Shown piece by piece: positions 11,999-23,379 of a stretch of 64,000 bases of DNA; within the stretch, counting starts at the first letter, position 1; each line of letters begins with the position of its first letter. The position numbers and the translations under genes are program-made. This DNA comes from Halocaridina rubra (taxonomy: Eukaryota > Arthropoda > Malacostraca > Decapoda > Atyidae): NCBI GenBank assembly GCA_037179515.1, contig JAXCGZ010011581.1, positions 1 to 64,000 of the forward strand, given 5' to 3'. The notes below the pieces were generated by a model that saw only the letters and a program-made list of their open reading frames with translations, was not told the DNA's origin and did not search any database.

Positions 11999-12624
11999 AG
12001 AGAGTATTGATTTAGCAAAATTCTACTACAGTAGGCGAAAAAAGAACAGAGGAAGTTACGGTGACTTCAGTGTTATTATGAGGGATGAGATATCCTTCTC
12101 ATGGAAAAGAACAAATGAACAATAAGAATGGGATCCACCACTGGAACATATCATACTATTAGAAAAAGTGAACAAGTCTCATAAACAAAACATTAAATGA
12201 CATGCAAAACATAAAAGAAATGGGATCAAATTCAAATTTCAAGAAAATTAAATCACACTTAGATATCAGTGAATATCAATATTTAAGTTTATGAATGCTT
12301 CACATGCAAGAAAGCAATAATATAATATAAAAAAAAAATACAGTATACACAAATGAAAAATTTGAACCAAGTCGTCATTAATATTGGCGACTGGATTTAA
12401 AACATTTTCAGCTATTCAACACTAAACTATAATGTTTCTGCCATGTTCTGACTTTCAAAGTCCCACAAAGGGAAATATAAAACTACGATAAAAAAATTAT
12501 TCTTCATCTTTTTTTTTGTCTTCCATTTGGAGTAACGTTTGTACGCTAAAATAAACAAGCACAGTACAGTATTAAAGACATAAAAGATAAACAAAAAATA
12601 AACAACACATTAAAGAAGTAATAT
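11999..12624 (-). other. Element 3' non-coding region
   Basis: About 630 bp between the RNase H stop and the polypurine tract. A/T-rich, no coding frame recognised; no env-like gene is present. Confidence 0.5.
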
Positions 12625-13262
12625 TTATCGACTAGTCAAATTTAGGCTAACAGCACCAGCTTCCTCATTTGAGGGTAACGACCGTCGACTTAGTAGATCA
12701 GCAAGGTCATTGTCCTTGCCATGAACATGTTGGGCAGTGAATTTGAAAAGATTCAGGTAAAGTGCCCACCTTTTCAGGCGAGGATTTAGCTTGTCTGCAG
12801 TCTGTAAATATAGGAGAGGTCGGTGGTCGGTTCTCAGTGTAAAATGTTGGCCATACAGATGGCCTTCAAATTTCTTTATGGCCCAATATGCAGCTAGAGC
12901 TTCCTTCTCCACGGTGGAGTAATTTCGCTCTGCAGAGCGAAGCCTGCGGCTTGCATATCGCACTGGAGCTACTACTGCTGAGTTGTCTGATCGGGCTTGC
13001 AAGAGCACGGCACCCAGGCCTTCGTCTGAGGCGTCGGTCTGCAAGATAAATGGAAAATCAGGGTTCACCAGTTGTAATACTGGCTCACTCGCCAATGCCT
13101 CTCGGAGCTTGAAAAATGCTCTCTCCGCTTCATCTGTCCATTGGACAGGGGAGGTTTTACTTTGCTTCGAGGAGGTCATTTGCTGAAAAGGGTCAGCGAT
13201 AGTATTAAAGTGTGGAATGAACCGTTGGTAGTAGCTGACACTACCCAGGAATGATCTCAGTT
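12625..13262 (-). pseudogene. Gmr1-like pol, RNase H region
   Basis: The frame reads QRFIPHFNTIADPF, then FFKLREALASEPVL, LQTDASDEGLGAVLL, NYSTVEKEALAAYWAI, LRTDHRPLLYL and GKDNDLADLLSRR. These are the RT-RNase H connection and an RNase H with its acidic residues in place (TDAS Asp, EKEA Glu, TDH Asp, NDLAD Asp). It is the last pol domain and ends at a stop at 12625. It is joined to the RT by a one-base frameshift near 13262, so the two parts lie in different frames. Confidence 0.9.
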
Positions 13263-14480
13263 GACGACAGTGGCAGGTTTCTCCATATCCTTAATAGCTT
13301 GTACCCTGTCATGTAAAGGGGACATAACTCCTTCTCCAACCACGTGGCCGAGATACTGCAATTGTGTGAAACCAATCTCACATTTGGAAGGCTTTAAATG
13401 AAGTCCATGCTGGTTCAGACGAGTGAGAACTCTGCGGAGGGTCTCGAGGTGCGATGACCAATCCTGAGAATGCACCAGGATGTCGTCTATGCAGCACGAA
13501 ATATTGTCGAGATCCTGTAGTACTATCCTCATGAGTTTGCTGAAGCAGCCAGGGGCATTTACCATACCAAAAGGCATTACCCTGAACTGGTATAGACCAT
13601 ATCTTGTGGAAAAAGCTGTAAGAGGCTTGGTAGTCTCGCTCAACGGGACTAGCCAAAATCCACTGGCCAGATCCAACTTGGACAGGTAACGGGCTTGAGA
13701 GAGCAACGAGAAAATATGCTCGGCGTCAGCAATGGGCTCTCCATCAAAGATGGTACGGGAGTTAAGCTTACGACAGTCAAGGCAGAACCTGTGACTGCCA
13801 TCTCGCTTACGCACTTCCAGTAACGGCGAACACCAAGGCGAAATGCTCTTTTCAACTATTCCGAGGCGGACCCAAGTGTCAAGATCTTCCTTCAGCCGTA
13901 AGGACAGCTGGTGGGGAAGACCATAGGAATGCCGAAATGGCTCTGGGTCAGTCAATCTGACATGATGCTCAAGGGTAGTGGTAATGCCTGGGAGGTCGTT
14001 GAAGACGTTCTCATAGTCCTCTAATAGCTTGTTCAGCTGTTCCCATTGTTTCGGTTGCAGTCTGGAGTTAATAATGCAATTACTCACACTTTCCTTTCGG
14101 TGTGTGGGAATGGCAGGATCCTTACCATCATCAAAAGCTAAGCTTATGTCTTCAATTGCAAGGGCGGTGGCTGCGGCCAGAGGGGCTTCTTCCGAAAAAC
14201 TCCACTCCCGTAAGTCTGTCTCCACTGCAAGGGTGGAGTATTCCAATATAGGAAGTAAGGGGTGGCTATAATGGAGCACCTGTGTTGCTGGAGCCTCGGA
14301 GGTTCTGTTGATCCTGGGGGCATCTATAGGGGTTGCTGGGAGCGCCAGCGCAGGATCCCTTTGGGCCTCCGGGTCCTCACAATAAAGCTTCAGCTGGTTA
14401 ATGTGGTATTTCCGGTTATTGCCATCAACATTTAGCACATAATTGTCAGGGGTCACCCGGTGTACCACAGTGTATGTTTC
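13257..14480 (-). pseudogene. Gmr1-like pol, reverse transcriptase region
   Basis: After a linker (YHINQLKLYCED ... WEQLNKLLEDYENVFNDLPG) comes a typical Gypsy RT: LGIVEKSISPWCSPLL, RFCLDCRKLN, YLSKLDLASGFWLVPL, FRVMPFGMVNAPGCF and CCIDDILVHS. The catalytic aspartates of LDLASG and the DD pair are present. The residue before I-D-D is Cys where most Gypsy RTs have Tyr or Val-Tyr. A frameshift at about 14475 separates it from the integrase, and another near 13262 separates it from RNase H. Its position after the integrase is the key oddity of the element. Confidence 0.9.
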
Positions 14481-16153
14481 CAGCGTAGCATTAGCTTGCG
14501 GGTATCTGTTGGAAGAAGTAACAGAGCTCGATCTCCGGGTGTCAGGGCACGACGCCACGCACGCTTGTCAAAGAGGAGCTTGGCAGTCCGCTGGTGACCC
14601 TTAATGGCTAATTGTGCAGTTTTCCAAGCCTTTTTGAGGTGAGACGAAAACTTCAAAATATACTCATGGACGTCCCTATCGTCATCTTCGATGGTAGGTG
14701 AATCCCAACATTCTGCCAAGAATTCTACTGGGCCTCTGACCTTATGACCATAAATCAGCTCGAAAGGCAAGTATCCAGTAGTGTCATGGGGCGTGTCTCT
14801 GAAGGAGAAAAGTGCAGCAGGGACGTACTTGTCCCACTGCCTAGGTATATCTATCACTAGCTTGCGCAAACATCGCTTCAATGTCCCGTTATAGCGTTCG
14901 CATGCTCCATTTGATTGGGCATGATAGACACTCGTACGAATGTGCTTCATTTCTAAAAGGTTAAAGAAAGCCTCAAAGTGCCTACTTGTAAACTGACTTC
15001 CACTGTCAGAAGTGACCTGCTCAGGAAAGCCAACCCTGGAGCAGATTTCAAATAGGGCATGAGTGACTGCTTCAGTTGTGATAGAAGACAATGGCACTGC
15101 ATCTGGGTACCTTGTTGCCAGGTCAACATATACCAGGAGGAACTGTTTCCCCGTGGACGAAGCTGGATTAATAGGACCTAATATGTCAATAGCGACCTTG
15201 GAAAATGGCTCCACTGAGAGCTTAGTTATCCCCAGGGGAACTTTCGGTACCGGTGCCGTTGAGGTGGATTGACAGACAGGGCAGGAGCCTACATATCTGT
15301 CTACCTCGGCGTACATGTTTGGCCATGCAAAAGCCTTCTGAAAGACGTGCCGAGTTTTTGCTTTGCCCCTGTGTCCACTCAGAGGTAATTGGTGTGCCAC
15401 ATACATAGCCTGGCGGCGCAACGAAGCGGGCACCACCAACTGTTTAAAGGTGTGGCCATCTTTAGTCACATGCCTACGAAGTACTCCATCTTCAAGGGCG
15501 TAAGTGATCTGGCCTCCTCCTCTCGCTGTGAAGGTCCTTCCCTCAGTGGCCTGCTGCATCCAGCGTTTGAGGCTGGGGCAGTCTTGCTGCAATTTGGCAA
15601 AGTCTGGACGGGACTTCAATGGCTCTAGAGGTGCATCATCTGGTAAAAGAGGGGGAAACTCTCCACGTTCCACATTATGTGTACTGACTGCAGCAGACTC
15701 AATGGAGTCAGTCGGAGAATCGTCCATATTCTTGGCATTGAGGCCAGGAGTTGCTGCTGAAATGGCTTCATGTGACTTCCCCCGAGGGGAGTTATAACGA
15801 GAAATGTCCTTATGGTAGAGGTCAGCCTGAAAAATAGGAACTAGGTTCAGTGCGCAACCAATCAAGACAGGGTACATAAGCCCAATCATTGCCACAGCTG
15901 GGGCTTTTCCCTTGTAGTATTTGCAATCCAGGTTAATGACACAGCAGCGTTGTATTTGGGGTGTTCCTTCAGCAACCCGCACACGAACGACTTCGCCGGT
16001 ATAGTCTTCATCCCTGACGAATCTCTCGTCAACAAATATGCCATTGGCCCCTGTGTCGAGGGCTATCTCAACTTCCACACCATTTATAGTTCCTAGACAT
16101 TTTGGGATCAACTGCGGATTACCCCATTCGGTGAGTTCCACATTGGCCAGTTT
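14453..16153 (-). pseudogene. Gmr1-like pol, protease and integrase region
   Basis: The frame continues from gag after one TAA (16154). Near the start is IALDTGANGIFVDE, an aspartic protease site (DTGA). The integrase follows: an HHCC zinc site (HQLPLSGH ... CPVCQ), then a DDE core with VAIDILGP, TSDSGSQFTS and SNGACERYNG. The last two acidic residues are 35 residues apart (D-35-E). A GPY/F-like end follows (LTPGDRALLLL ... LMLRWK). A small net deletion near 14475 shifts the frame; the linker to RT is then read one frame over. Because pol has no ATG, it was probably made as part of a gag-pol polyprotein. Confidence 0.9.
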
Positions 16154-17365
16154 TTACGTAGGTACCTCGGCGTTATCCCCAGTGGCCCTTTCTGGCCTTA
16201 TTTCTACAGCATGGGCCATGTGTGTGGCCGGACGGCTTTGTGGGCCGCCGCTGTGTGAGGGAGTGTGGTGGCTCTTAGAGTTTTGCTGAAAACCCTGGGA
16301 AGGTGGAGCAGAGTAATGGCCTTTGCTTCTGAACTGCTGAGGCTTAGGTCTTACTGAGTTATCCTTCTTGAGTGTGGGTGCATGGCCGTAATAAGGCTTA
16401 GGAGTGTAAGGAGGATGTGCTGGACGATGTGAGTTCTGCGAGGGGCCCTTGTGCTTCCCGTTCCTATGATCTCCTTTCCGGTGAGAATCATGGCTTGCTA
16501 CGGGGGAGATACAACTCTGAGGACGAACCTTGGAATCGGCCCTTCTTGCCCTCATAACATCACAGAGACGTACTCCAGGCTGGTTGTGCTGGAGGTACTC
16601 GTCCACAGCGGCTAAACTTTTCTCGTAGTCGATCTCAGACTTAAGCTGAGTCCTTACATATGCAACAACATCTGGAGGAAGTTCATTGGCAATTGCATCA
16701 AACATCAAGAACACATACAACTTCTCACGAGGACACTTTGCAACTCGTAACCAATCATTAAAGAGGCGAGCCTTGCGTTTGCCAAAGTTACTACAGTTCT
16801 CCTCCTTCAATGGGAAAGCAGAAATATACCTAGCACGACACTCAGCTGGTGAAAGGGTCTGTGAGGCCAGGAGTGTGCTTTTAACTTTCTCATAGTCCCT
16901 CAGTTAGTCGAGTTCACTGACCAGGGCGAGCAGACGGGGTGGCATGGAGGCGAGCAGCCAACGACTCTTCTCAGCCTCTGTGCCTTCGTTAACTGCCGCA
17001 AGACTTTCGAAAGAGCGGATGTAAGTATCAAGCGGTTGCCTGCCGTCGTCTTCGTATTTCGGTATTGGGGAGGGCCTCTCACGAGGCTGGTTTCCATTTC
17101 CGGCTGAAAGACCACTGTCTGGGGATTCCAATCGAAGCCGAGCAAGCTCAAGCTCATGTTCACGTTGTGCTTGTGCCTCATCACTTGCTTTCTTCTCCAG
17201 CTTATTTCGGCGTTCAACCATCTTCTCATGAGCCCATTCAAAGAGCTTCTGGCCTGGGGGAAGACCGTATCTCTCACCCCTAGCAATCATTATGTCCAGG
17301 TAACGCTCCTCATCGAATGTTTCGATGGTTTCCATGTTTGTTTCCTGTGACTGCCTGGTTTCCAT
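16154..17365 (-). pseudogene. Gmr1-like gag
   Basis: The ATG at 17365 opens a 404-codon frame with one internal TAA at 16904. The N-terminal third has a charged coiled-coil-like stretch (EKMVERRNKLEKKAS). The middle resembles the capsid/SCAN-like gag region of Gypsy elements (DTYIRSFE, SMPPRLLALVSEL, NDWLRVAKCP, YVRTQLKSE). The C-terminal ~100 residues are rich in H, S, K, R, G and P. No CCHC zinc knuckle is visible, which is unusual. Gag and the protease-integrase frame are in the same phase, separated by one TAA at 16154. Confidence 0.8.
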
Positions 17366-18439
17366 GGTGGTTTCCTAAACAGTCAATAACGAAGTGCCAA
17401 AACAACCACAAAAAAAAAAAAAAATCTCTACAATACAGTAGTAGAAAAAAAGAAAGAACCACACAACACTGAGGAGAGAAAATAATTCAACACCACAGTT
17501 CAAACTTAAACGTAAAGGTGATCTCAAAACCTCACCATAAAAGTGACTCAAAATACAATCAAGTGCAACAGCAGCAAAATGTTGCAAAACAGTGAATGAA
17601 ACACTGGCAATACAGAATGGCAGTCGTGCCTGCTTAACAGCAATATGTGTCAGTACCTGCGGTTATGGTGCAAATGAAAGGAATGAGCAACAACGAATTT
17701 TACCGACTAGCACCCAGTGCCTGAGAGTACAAACAAGTACAGTATAGCGGTCGTGCCTGCGTATGAGCGCGTATATGGCAGTACCCACAAATAAAATGTC
17801 GTAAGTAAAATTCTGGAGTGTTACCAAAAGGACACAGATCCTATGCAAAATACACCAATGATAAGCTAACAGCTTACTAGGCAACCAGATTACACATTTT
17901 TACTAGTAATGAGAAAATTTATTTTCATGTGACAACTCAGACACATGAAAGGCTTAGCCTAGGCTCGATAAATGACACCAAAGTTTTTCTTCCCAATCTA
18001 TGAGCAGTCAATGCTTGAATATAAAACACAATTATAAGCAAAAATACTTAATATGCTTTCTCCCAATTCCTAAATCCCAAGGAAATATAAACAATTCCTA
18101 ACAAGTATCACCCTTTAACGGATATATAAAACACGATTGCTTTAAACTCAATCTTATCACGCAAATAAATTAAATTTTAAATAACACGTCTTCTCGTCAT
18201 GCAAAATTTCTTAAGTCTGTTACCACATAATCTCATGTAGATTTCCTGAAATATTGTTTACCATAATCAATATTGAAAATAAAAAAGAATTCTTATGCGC
18301 AACGTCTCTAGCGCGAAAATTTTCATGTGCAGCCTATAATTCATTCATTTCAATAATCGAGCCAATGGTAATCGGGTTTCATGTACAATGTTAAAAAGCA
18401 AATTAAAAAAAAATTTATAAAATCAGTCTGTCTGTCCGG
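17366..18439 (-). other. Gmr1-like element 5' leader
   Basis: About 1.07 kb between the primer site and gag. A/T-rich, with only short frames that I do not regard as coding. It would contain the packaging and translation-start signals. Confidence 0.5.
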
Positions 18440-18457
18440 GTCCCTCTTCAGGCGCCA
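18440..18457 (-). other. Primer binding site, tRNA-Lys-like
   Basis: TGGCGCCTGAAGAGGGAC lies four bases inside the 5' LTR. It agrees at 16 of 18 positions with the well-known tRNA-Lys3 primer site, so a lysine tRNA is the likely primer. Confidence 0.75.
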
Positions 18458-18461
18458 ATCT

Positions 18462-19409
18462 TGTTGGGGTTAAGATGGTTGAGTGTTGTTAAGATTCTGT
18501 TTTACTAAGGGGACTCAAGTACCGAGCTCGGTTAAGAGCTCACAAACAGACAGGACAGATATTTGTACTTGAACACCCCATTCATTTTTCCATGGCTCGG
18601 TTAAATGAAACTCAGAATTCAACTTTCTTTTAATTTTGGAAATGCAATGACATTAAAAGAATTGAATAAAATTTCTCAAATTAAATTTTATGAAATGCTG
18701 CCTTGAATCCCTGAGGTGGTAAGCACGATTTCGTTTCCCGGCACTACGGACGTATGCCAAGACTTTGGCCTCAACTCAACGATTACCTCTGTCATACAGG
18801 CAGAGTAGAATACAGGACACTTGTTGTTCCAGATGAATTCCTGTGAAGATGCCACGTAAATAAGGTTTGAAATAAACTTAGACTTCTCAGGCGAGATGTT
18901 GCCTCTTGGAAATTTGGGCACCAACCGAGGAGGCCTCATTCTCCCTCCTGGTGAGTTCATCTGTAGGATACATTTCTAGAGCAGTAACTGGCTCTGATAT
19001 CATTTTAGAACTACTTTAGTGGTGGTCCCTGGCAGGCAATTATAGCAGAGATGCAAGGGAGAGACAGTATTTTTAGGTGCAACAAGTGGAAGCTAAAAAA
19101 ATAAAATGAGAATAATAATGAAAAGTTAGGTTACTGGTAAACAATCTCCAGAACGTTCTTGGCTCGTAAGAGACAGAAAATAGGAGCAGCCTTTATATCG
19201 GGACTATACTTCTACACGTTCAAGAAGAGTAAATAAGGTATATTTAAAATTAGCTATAAGCTAAAACATAAATTGCAAATAATCATAATCTGCAAAAGTC
19301 AAGAAGAGGGAATTATTTTTTTTAGTTAGAAAATAACAGTTAAGTTACTAATTTATTTAATAAGGCATCTAACAGCCTCTGGTGACTTTGAGCGAAACAC
19401 TCTGTCACA
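18462..19409 (-). repeat. 5' LTR of the Gmr1-like element
   Basis: 948 bp, nearly identical in structure to the LTR at 11038-11986. The 90-codon frame at 18688-18960 is intact here too. This LTR would carry the promoter; no TATA box was assigned. Confidence 0.92.
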
Positions 19410-19414
19410 CTTAC
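19410..19414. repeat. Gypsy target-site duplication, right (CTTAC)
   Basis: CTTAC follows the LTR and leads straight into the 3' terminus of LINE copy B (cttacctaattgtg), showing that the Gypsy element inserted at that terminus. Confidence 0.9.
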
Positions 19415-19483
19415 CTAATTGTGTTTACGGGAAAGAGCCCAAAACTCGTATCATCCCGTCTCCTGATCAGTTCCATTTTATAC

Positions 19484-22311
19484 TTAGTGATACTTATCAT
19501 ACCTGCCCTTAAACCTATTGATTGAGATAGCATAAAGTACCTCCTCGCTTAGCAAATTCCAATTATCAACTACTCTTACACTGAAAAAGTATTTCCTTAC
19601 ATCCTGCAAAGAAGTTTTCTTACCAAGCTTCAGACTATGACCTCTAGTTCTAGAGTCAGCCATATCAAAATATCGATCCCTATCCACTCTTTCATAACCA
19701 TGAAGGAATTTAAAGACTGTCACCATATTTCCCCTCAATCTTCTAGCTTCAAGTGATGGTAAGTCCAATTCCCTCAGCCTCTCATCATAACTGAAATTGC
19801 GTATTTCTGGCACCAGTTTCGTGGCATGTCTTTGAACTTTTTCAAGCTTAGCTATGTGCTTTTTCATGTGTGGATTCCAAAAGGGGGCTGTATATTCGAG
19901 CTTTAGCCTCACATAGGTTACATAAATATTTCTGAACATTACCTTGTCCATGTGCCTCAAGGCTACCCTTACATTTGATAAGAATGCATATGCTGCCCTC
20001 ACTATGCCATTTATATGTATTTCTGGAGACAAATAGTCCAGTATGTTTACTCCTAGATCTCTCTCATTCTCTGTCTCTTGAAGTTGTACTCCAGCCACTG
20101 AGTAGTCAAGCTTTGTCCTTCTTGCACTTGTACCCATTCTCATTACCTTACATTTTGAAGTATTGAATTTCATTAGCCACTTTTCTGACCACTCATGCAG
20201 ACTATTTAGATCCTCCTGAAGTTCTATACCATTGTTCTCGTTTCCTACTTCCTTCACAATCTTTGCACCATCTGCAAACATATTCATGAATGAATTTACA
20301 GACTCTGGTAGGTCATTTACATATACAAGGAACAAAAGTGGCCCTAAAACTGAACCCCGTGGAACTCCACTACTAACTCTTCTCCATTCAGACACTGAGT
20401 GTCTGTCTTACTCTAACCTTCTGTTCCCTACCTTCTAAGTAAGTTTTTATCCATTCCAAGACATTTCCACCTATTCTAGCCATTGCTTGCAGCTTCCTAA
20501 TAAGTCTCCCATGTAGAACAGTGTCAACGCTTTCTGGAAGTCTAGGAATGCGCAATCTGCCCAGCCCTCTCTTTCCTGTAAGATTCGGCTTACCTCATCA
20601 TAAAATTCTAATAAGCTTGTTACTGTTGATCTACCATCTCTGAAGCCATGTTGCCTCACTGACAAAAGGTTGAAGGATTCCAAGTGAAGAGAGATATGTT
20701 TCCTTAGTAGTTTCTCCATAACTTTGCAAACTTTGCTGGTCAAGGAAAGTGGTCTATAGTTCAGAGCCGTATCCCTCCTTCCCTTTTTGAAGATAGGTAT
20801 TACATTTGCTTGTTTCCAGCATCTTGGAATCTCCCCTGACTCCTGTGACTTTTTGCATATGATACTTAGTGCCACTGATATTGAGTTTGCGCATTTTTTA
20901 AGTACATAAGTTGATATGTCATCAGGACCTGTAGTTTTATGAACATCTAAATCCATCAGCGCTTTGCATACCTCTGTGGCTGTAAGGTTGATGTTCTCTA
21001 ATACCGGCCCTTGAGCTTCTATCTCTGCAATCTGAGGGGTTGGGGTATTTTCTACTGTAAATGCTGACTGAAACTCCTTGTTCAATTCTTTGCAGATCTC
21101 TTCATCCGTCTCAGTGATGCTTCCATCCGCTCTCTTTAGCCTTAAAACCTGTTCTTTTACCTTCAGTTTTCCTCTGATAAAGCTGTGGAAAAGCTTGGGA
21201 TTTTCTTTAGCCTTCCTGGTGATGCCCCCCTCATAGTTTCTCTCTGCCTCTCTCCTTTTACTTAGGTAGTCATTTCTTGCTCTTTTGTAGGTTTGCCAGG
21301 CATTTATATTTTTTCTCCTCCTATGCCTATTCCAGCATTTGTCTCTCCACTCCTTAACTCTTTTACACTCATTATCAAACCGTTTCTCTCTGGTATGAAT
21401 TACACCTACTTTGGTGACAGGTATGCAGAAATCTACTATCTTCCCATATTTCTCACAAAAGATGTCATACATTTCTTGTACAGATTTGTTGTAAAATAAG
21501 GTTCTCCAGTCAATAACTGCAAAAAGCTCATTTATTTTGATGTAATCTCCTTTTGGATAGTTCCTCCTCATGTCCTCAGTGCCTCTACTCTCAGGCAGAA
21601 TATCTTCAATGATATACTCCATCAACAACACACAGTGGTCACTCTTTCCAATTGGTGGTTCATACTCAATTTTTTCAGTATCCAACACATTATCTGTGAA
21701 TACTAGATCAAGTAGTGATGGTTCATCCCCACCCCTGGCCCTCGTTGGTTCCATTACATGTTGGTGTAGGAAATTCCCTTGTACGCAATCTAGGAATCTT
21801 GCCCTGAATGGTACCTCACCACTGTGTGGGTCAAGATTTATCCAATCTATCTCTTTATGATTAAAGTCTCCCATAATCAAAATCCTACATTTTCTCTCCC
21901 GTGCCATGTTAACAACCGAGTTTATGACATCAATAGTACCTATATGACTTTCCTCATAAACTTCTAGCCTATTCTGGTTCCTTGGTGGGTTATGTACAAC
22001 AGTTATTATTATGCTCTCTGACCCAGTATTTATGCGAGCAACAAGAAATTCCTTGAACTCACTTTCTATAGCCAAGTTTATTTCTTCAACTTGAATCCTT
22101 TCACTTATGAGCAGTGCTATCCCTCCACCAGTCCTCTCAGATCTTTCAACCCTTAATATTCTGAAGCCCTTAGGAAAAACTGTGACAATGTTTATGTCCT
22201 CACTCAACTTAGTCTCTGTAATTGCTACTATATCTGCCTTACTGTTGTGAATCCTATCTTTTAATTCTACTGCCTTACCAGCTAATCCATCAGCATTTGT
22301 GTATAACAATC
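19484..22311 (-). pseudogene. LINE copy B ORF2 (endonuclease-RT)
   Basis: The APE-type endonuclease comes first: LYTNADGL, AITETKLSED, RILIMGDFNHKEIDW, SLLDLVFTDNV and PIGKSDHCVLLMEY. The RT follows (IPRCWKQANVIPIF, NYRPLSLTS, SSGVPRGSVLGPLLF). A one-base loss near 20526 breaks the frame, and a 4-bp GTCT insertion near 20403 restores it. The usual FADD is FADG here (MFADGAKIV), so a catalytic Asp is lost. The first codon is uncertain: the frame runs without a stop into the 3' end of ORF1, so the two frames overlap or nearly touch. Confidence 0.88.
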
Positions 22312-23379
22312 TTAATGAGGCCCCATCCCCTGATCTTCTGTCATTATCTTCTTTATCTTCCCTTTGTCTGGAAGAACTCTGAAATGAAAATTTTTCTTCT
22401 CTTCTTCATTCCTTTCCTCATTTAACCTTCTTGCCTCTTCCAACAAGTTTTTGATCTTTCCCATCTGTTCCAGTGTTCTGTATTGTCTAATGAACACTTC
22501 TTTGAATTCTTGAAGGTCTTTTAGACTTTTTTTTCTCAACAATATTTCCCTACATGTTTCCCCTCTCTCAAAGGTTACTTTTGCTGGTCTCTGCTTTCCT
22601 TCCCTCGAATATTTGCCTAGGTGGTGTATGTTTACAATATCCTCAGGACTACAAACTACTCCAAGCTTTCTTATCAGGTCTACAACCCTAGCTTTATTTT
22701 CTTCAAGTCTCCCCTGCCATGTTGGCTCCTGGGATTCGCTTATGCCTGAGATTACCACTGTCTTCTCTTTATCAAGTGCCTATTTGATGAGTGGGTTTGT
22801 CCTTTCCATCACAATGTGTTTCATTTTTTTGATTACTGTCTCCTTATAGTCAACTGTTTGTATGTTTTCCAGTGCCACCACCTTTACAGCCTCATTTACT
22901 GCCACATTCCCCTTTAGTGCATCATCAAAGGAAGTTTTCATGGCATCATTTTCCATATTCAGCTCCTGGAACTCTTTTCTAAACTGTTCAATGTTTTCCT
23001 TAATCTGGACATTCCAAGCTGCAATCTCGTCCCTCTCAGAAGAGAGAAGTGAACTAACATCTAATTCATTTAGCTGTTTGTTTTTATCTTCTTGTTTAGA
23101 AATTCTAGTTTCTGGTTCACTCTTTTCCCCTTCCAGCTTCTTTATTCTTTTTTCTAGTTCCTTTCTCTCCTGCCCTTGTGCTTTATTTGCTTCCTCCAAA
23201 CATCTTATTTCCTCTCTGAGTGTTTTATTCTCTTTCATTTTTCTATCCGTATTCCGAATTTTATCATCAATGCTTATAACCATTGCCTCTAAATCCTTGA
23301 TTTTCTGTTTTAGTCTCCTAATTGCTACCCCTCCTCCCGACCCATGGGTGAGAGAGGTTTGGGACAGAGATGGCCTCAT
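22312..23379 (-). pseudogene. LINE copy B ORF1
   Basis: A 355-codon frame with one TAG at 22780 (Gln in copy C). From the ATG at 23379 it has a glycine patch, then a long heptad-like coiled coil (LKQKIKDLEAMV, LEEANKAQGQERKELEKRI). A globular C-terminal part follows (VVISGISESQEPTWQGR, NIHHLGKY, RPAKVTFE, ILLRKKSLK). The coiled coil plus an RRM/CTD-like fold is the layout of L1-type ORF1 RNA-binding proteins (L1 ORF1p-like). That similarity is by eye. No CCHC knuckle or esterase motif was seen. Confidence 0.75.

Larger units (their letters stand above)
11038..19409 (-). mobile_element. Complete Ty3/Gypsy element with Gmr1-type domain order
   Basis: An 8372-bp LTR retrotransposon on the - strand. 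It has paired LTRs (TG...CA ends), a tRNA-Lys-like primer site, a purine tract and a 5-bp target duplication. Reading along the - strand the coding order is gag, protease, integrase, reverse transcriptase, RNase H. That order is the reverse of ordinary Gypsy elements (RT-RH-IN) and matches the Gmr1 group, first described from Atlantic cod. The RT itself is Gypsy-like, not Copia-like. Two in-frame stops and two frameshifts make the copy inactive. The LTRs differ at roughly 30 of 948 positions by eye (about 3%), so insertion was not very recent. It landed at the 3' tail of LINE copy B. Confidence 0.92.

Noticed and set aside
12625..16141. Copia-type element (inferred from the integrase-before-RT order)
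   Set aside because: RT, RNase H and the HHCC plus GPY/F-type integrase are all Gypsy-like. Only the domain order is Copia-like.
11038..19409. Retrovirus-like provirus with an env gene
   Set aside because: No env-like frame or membrane-protein signal lies between RNase H and the 3' LTR; the element is a retrotransposon.
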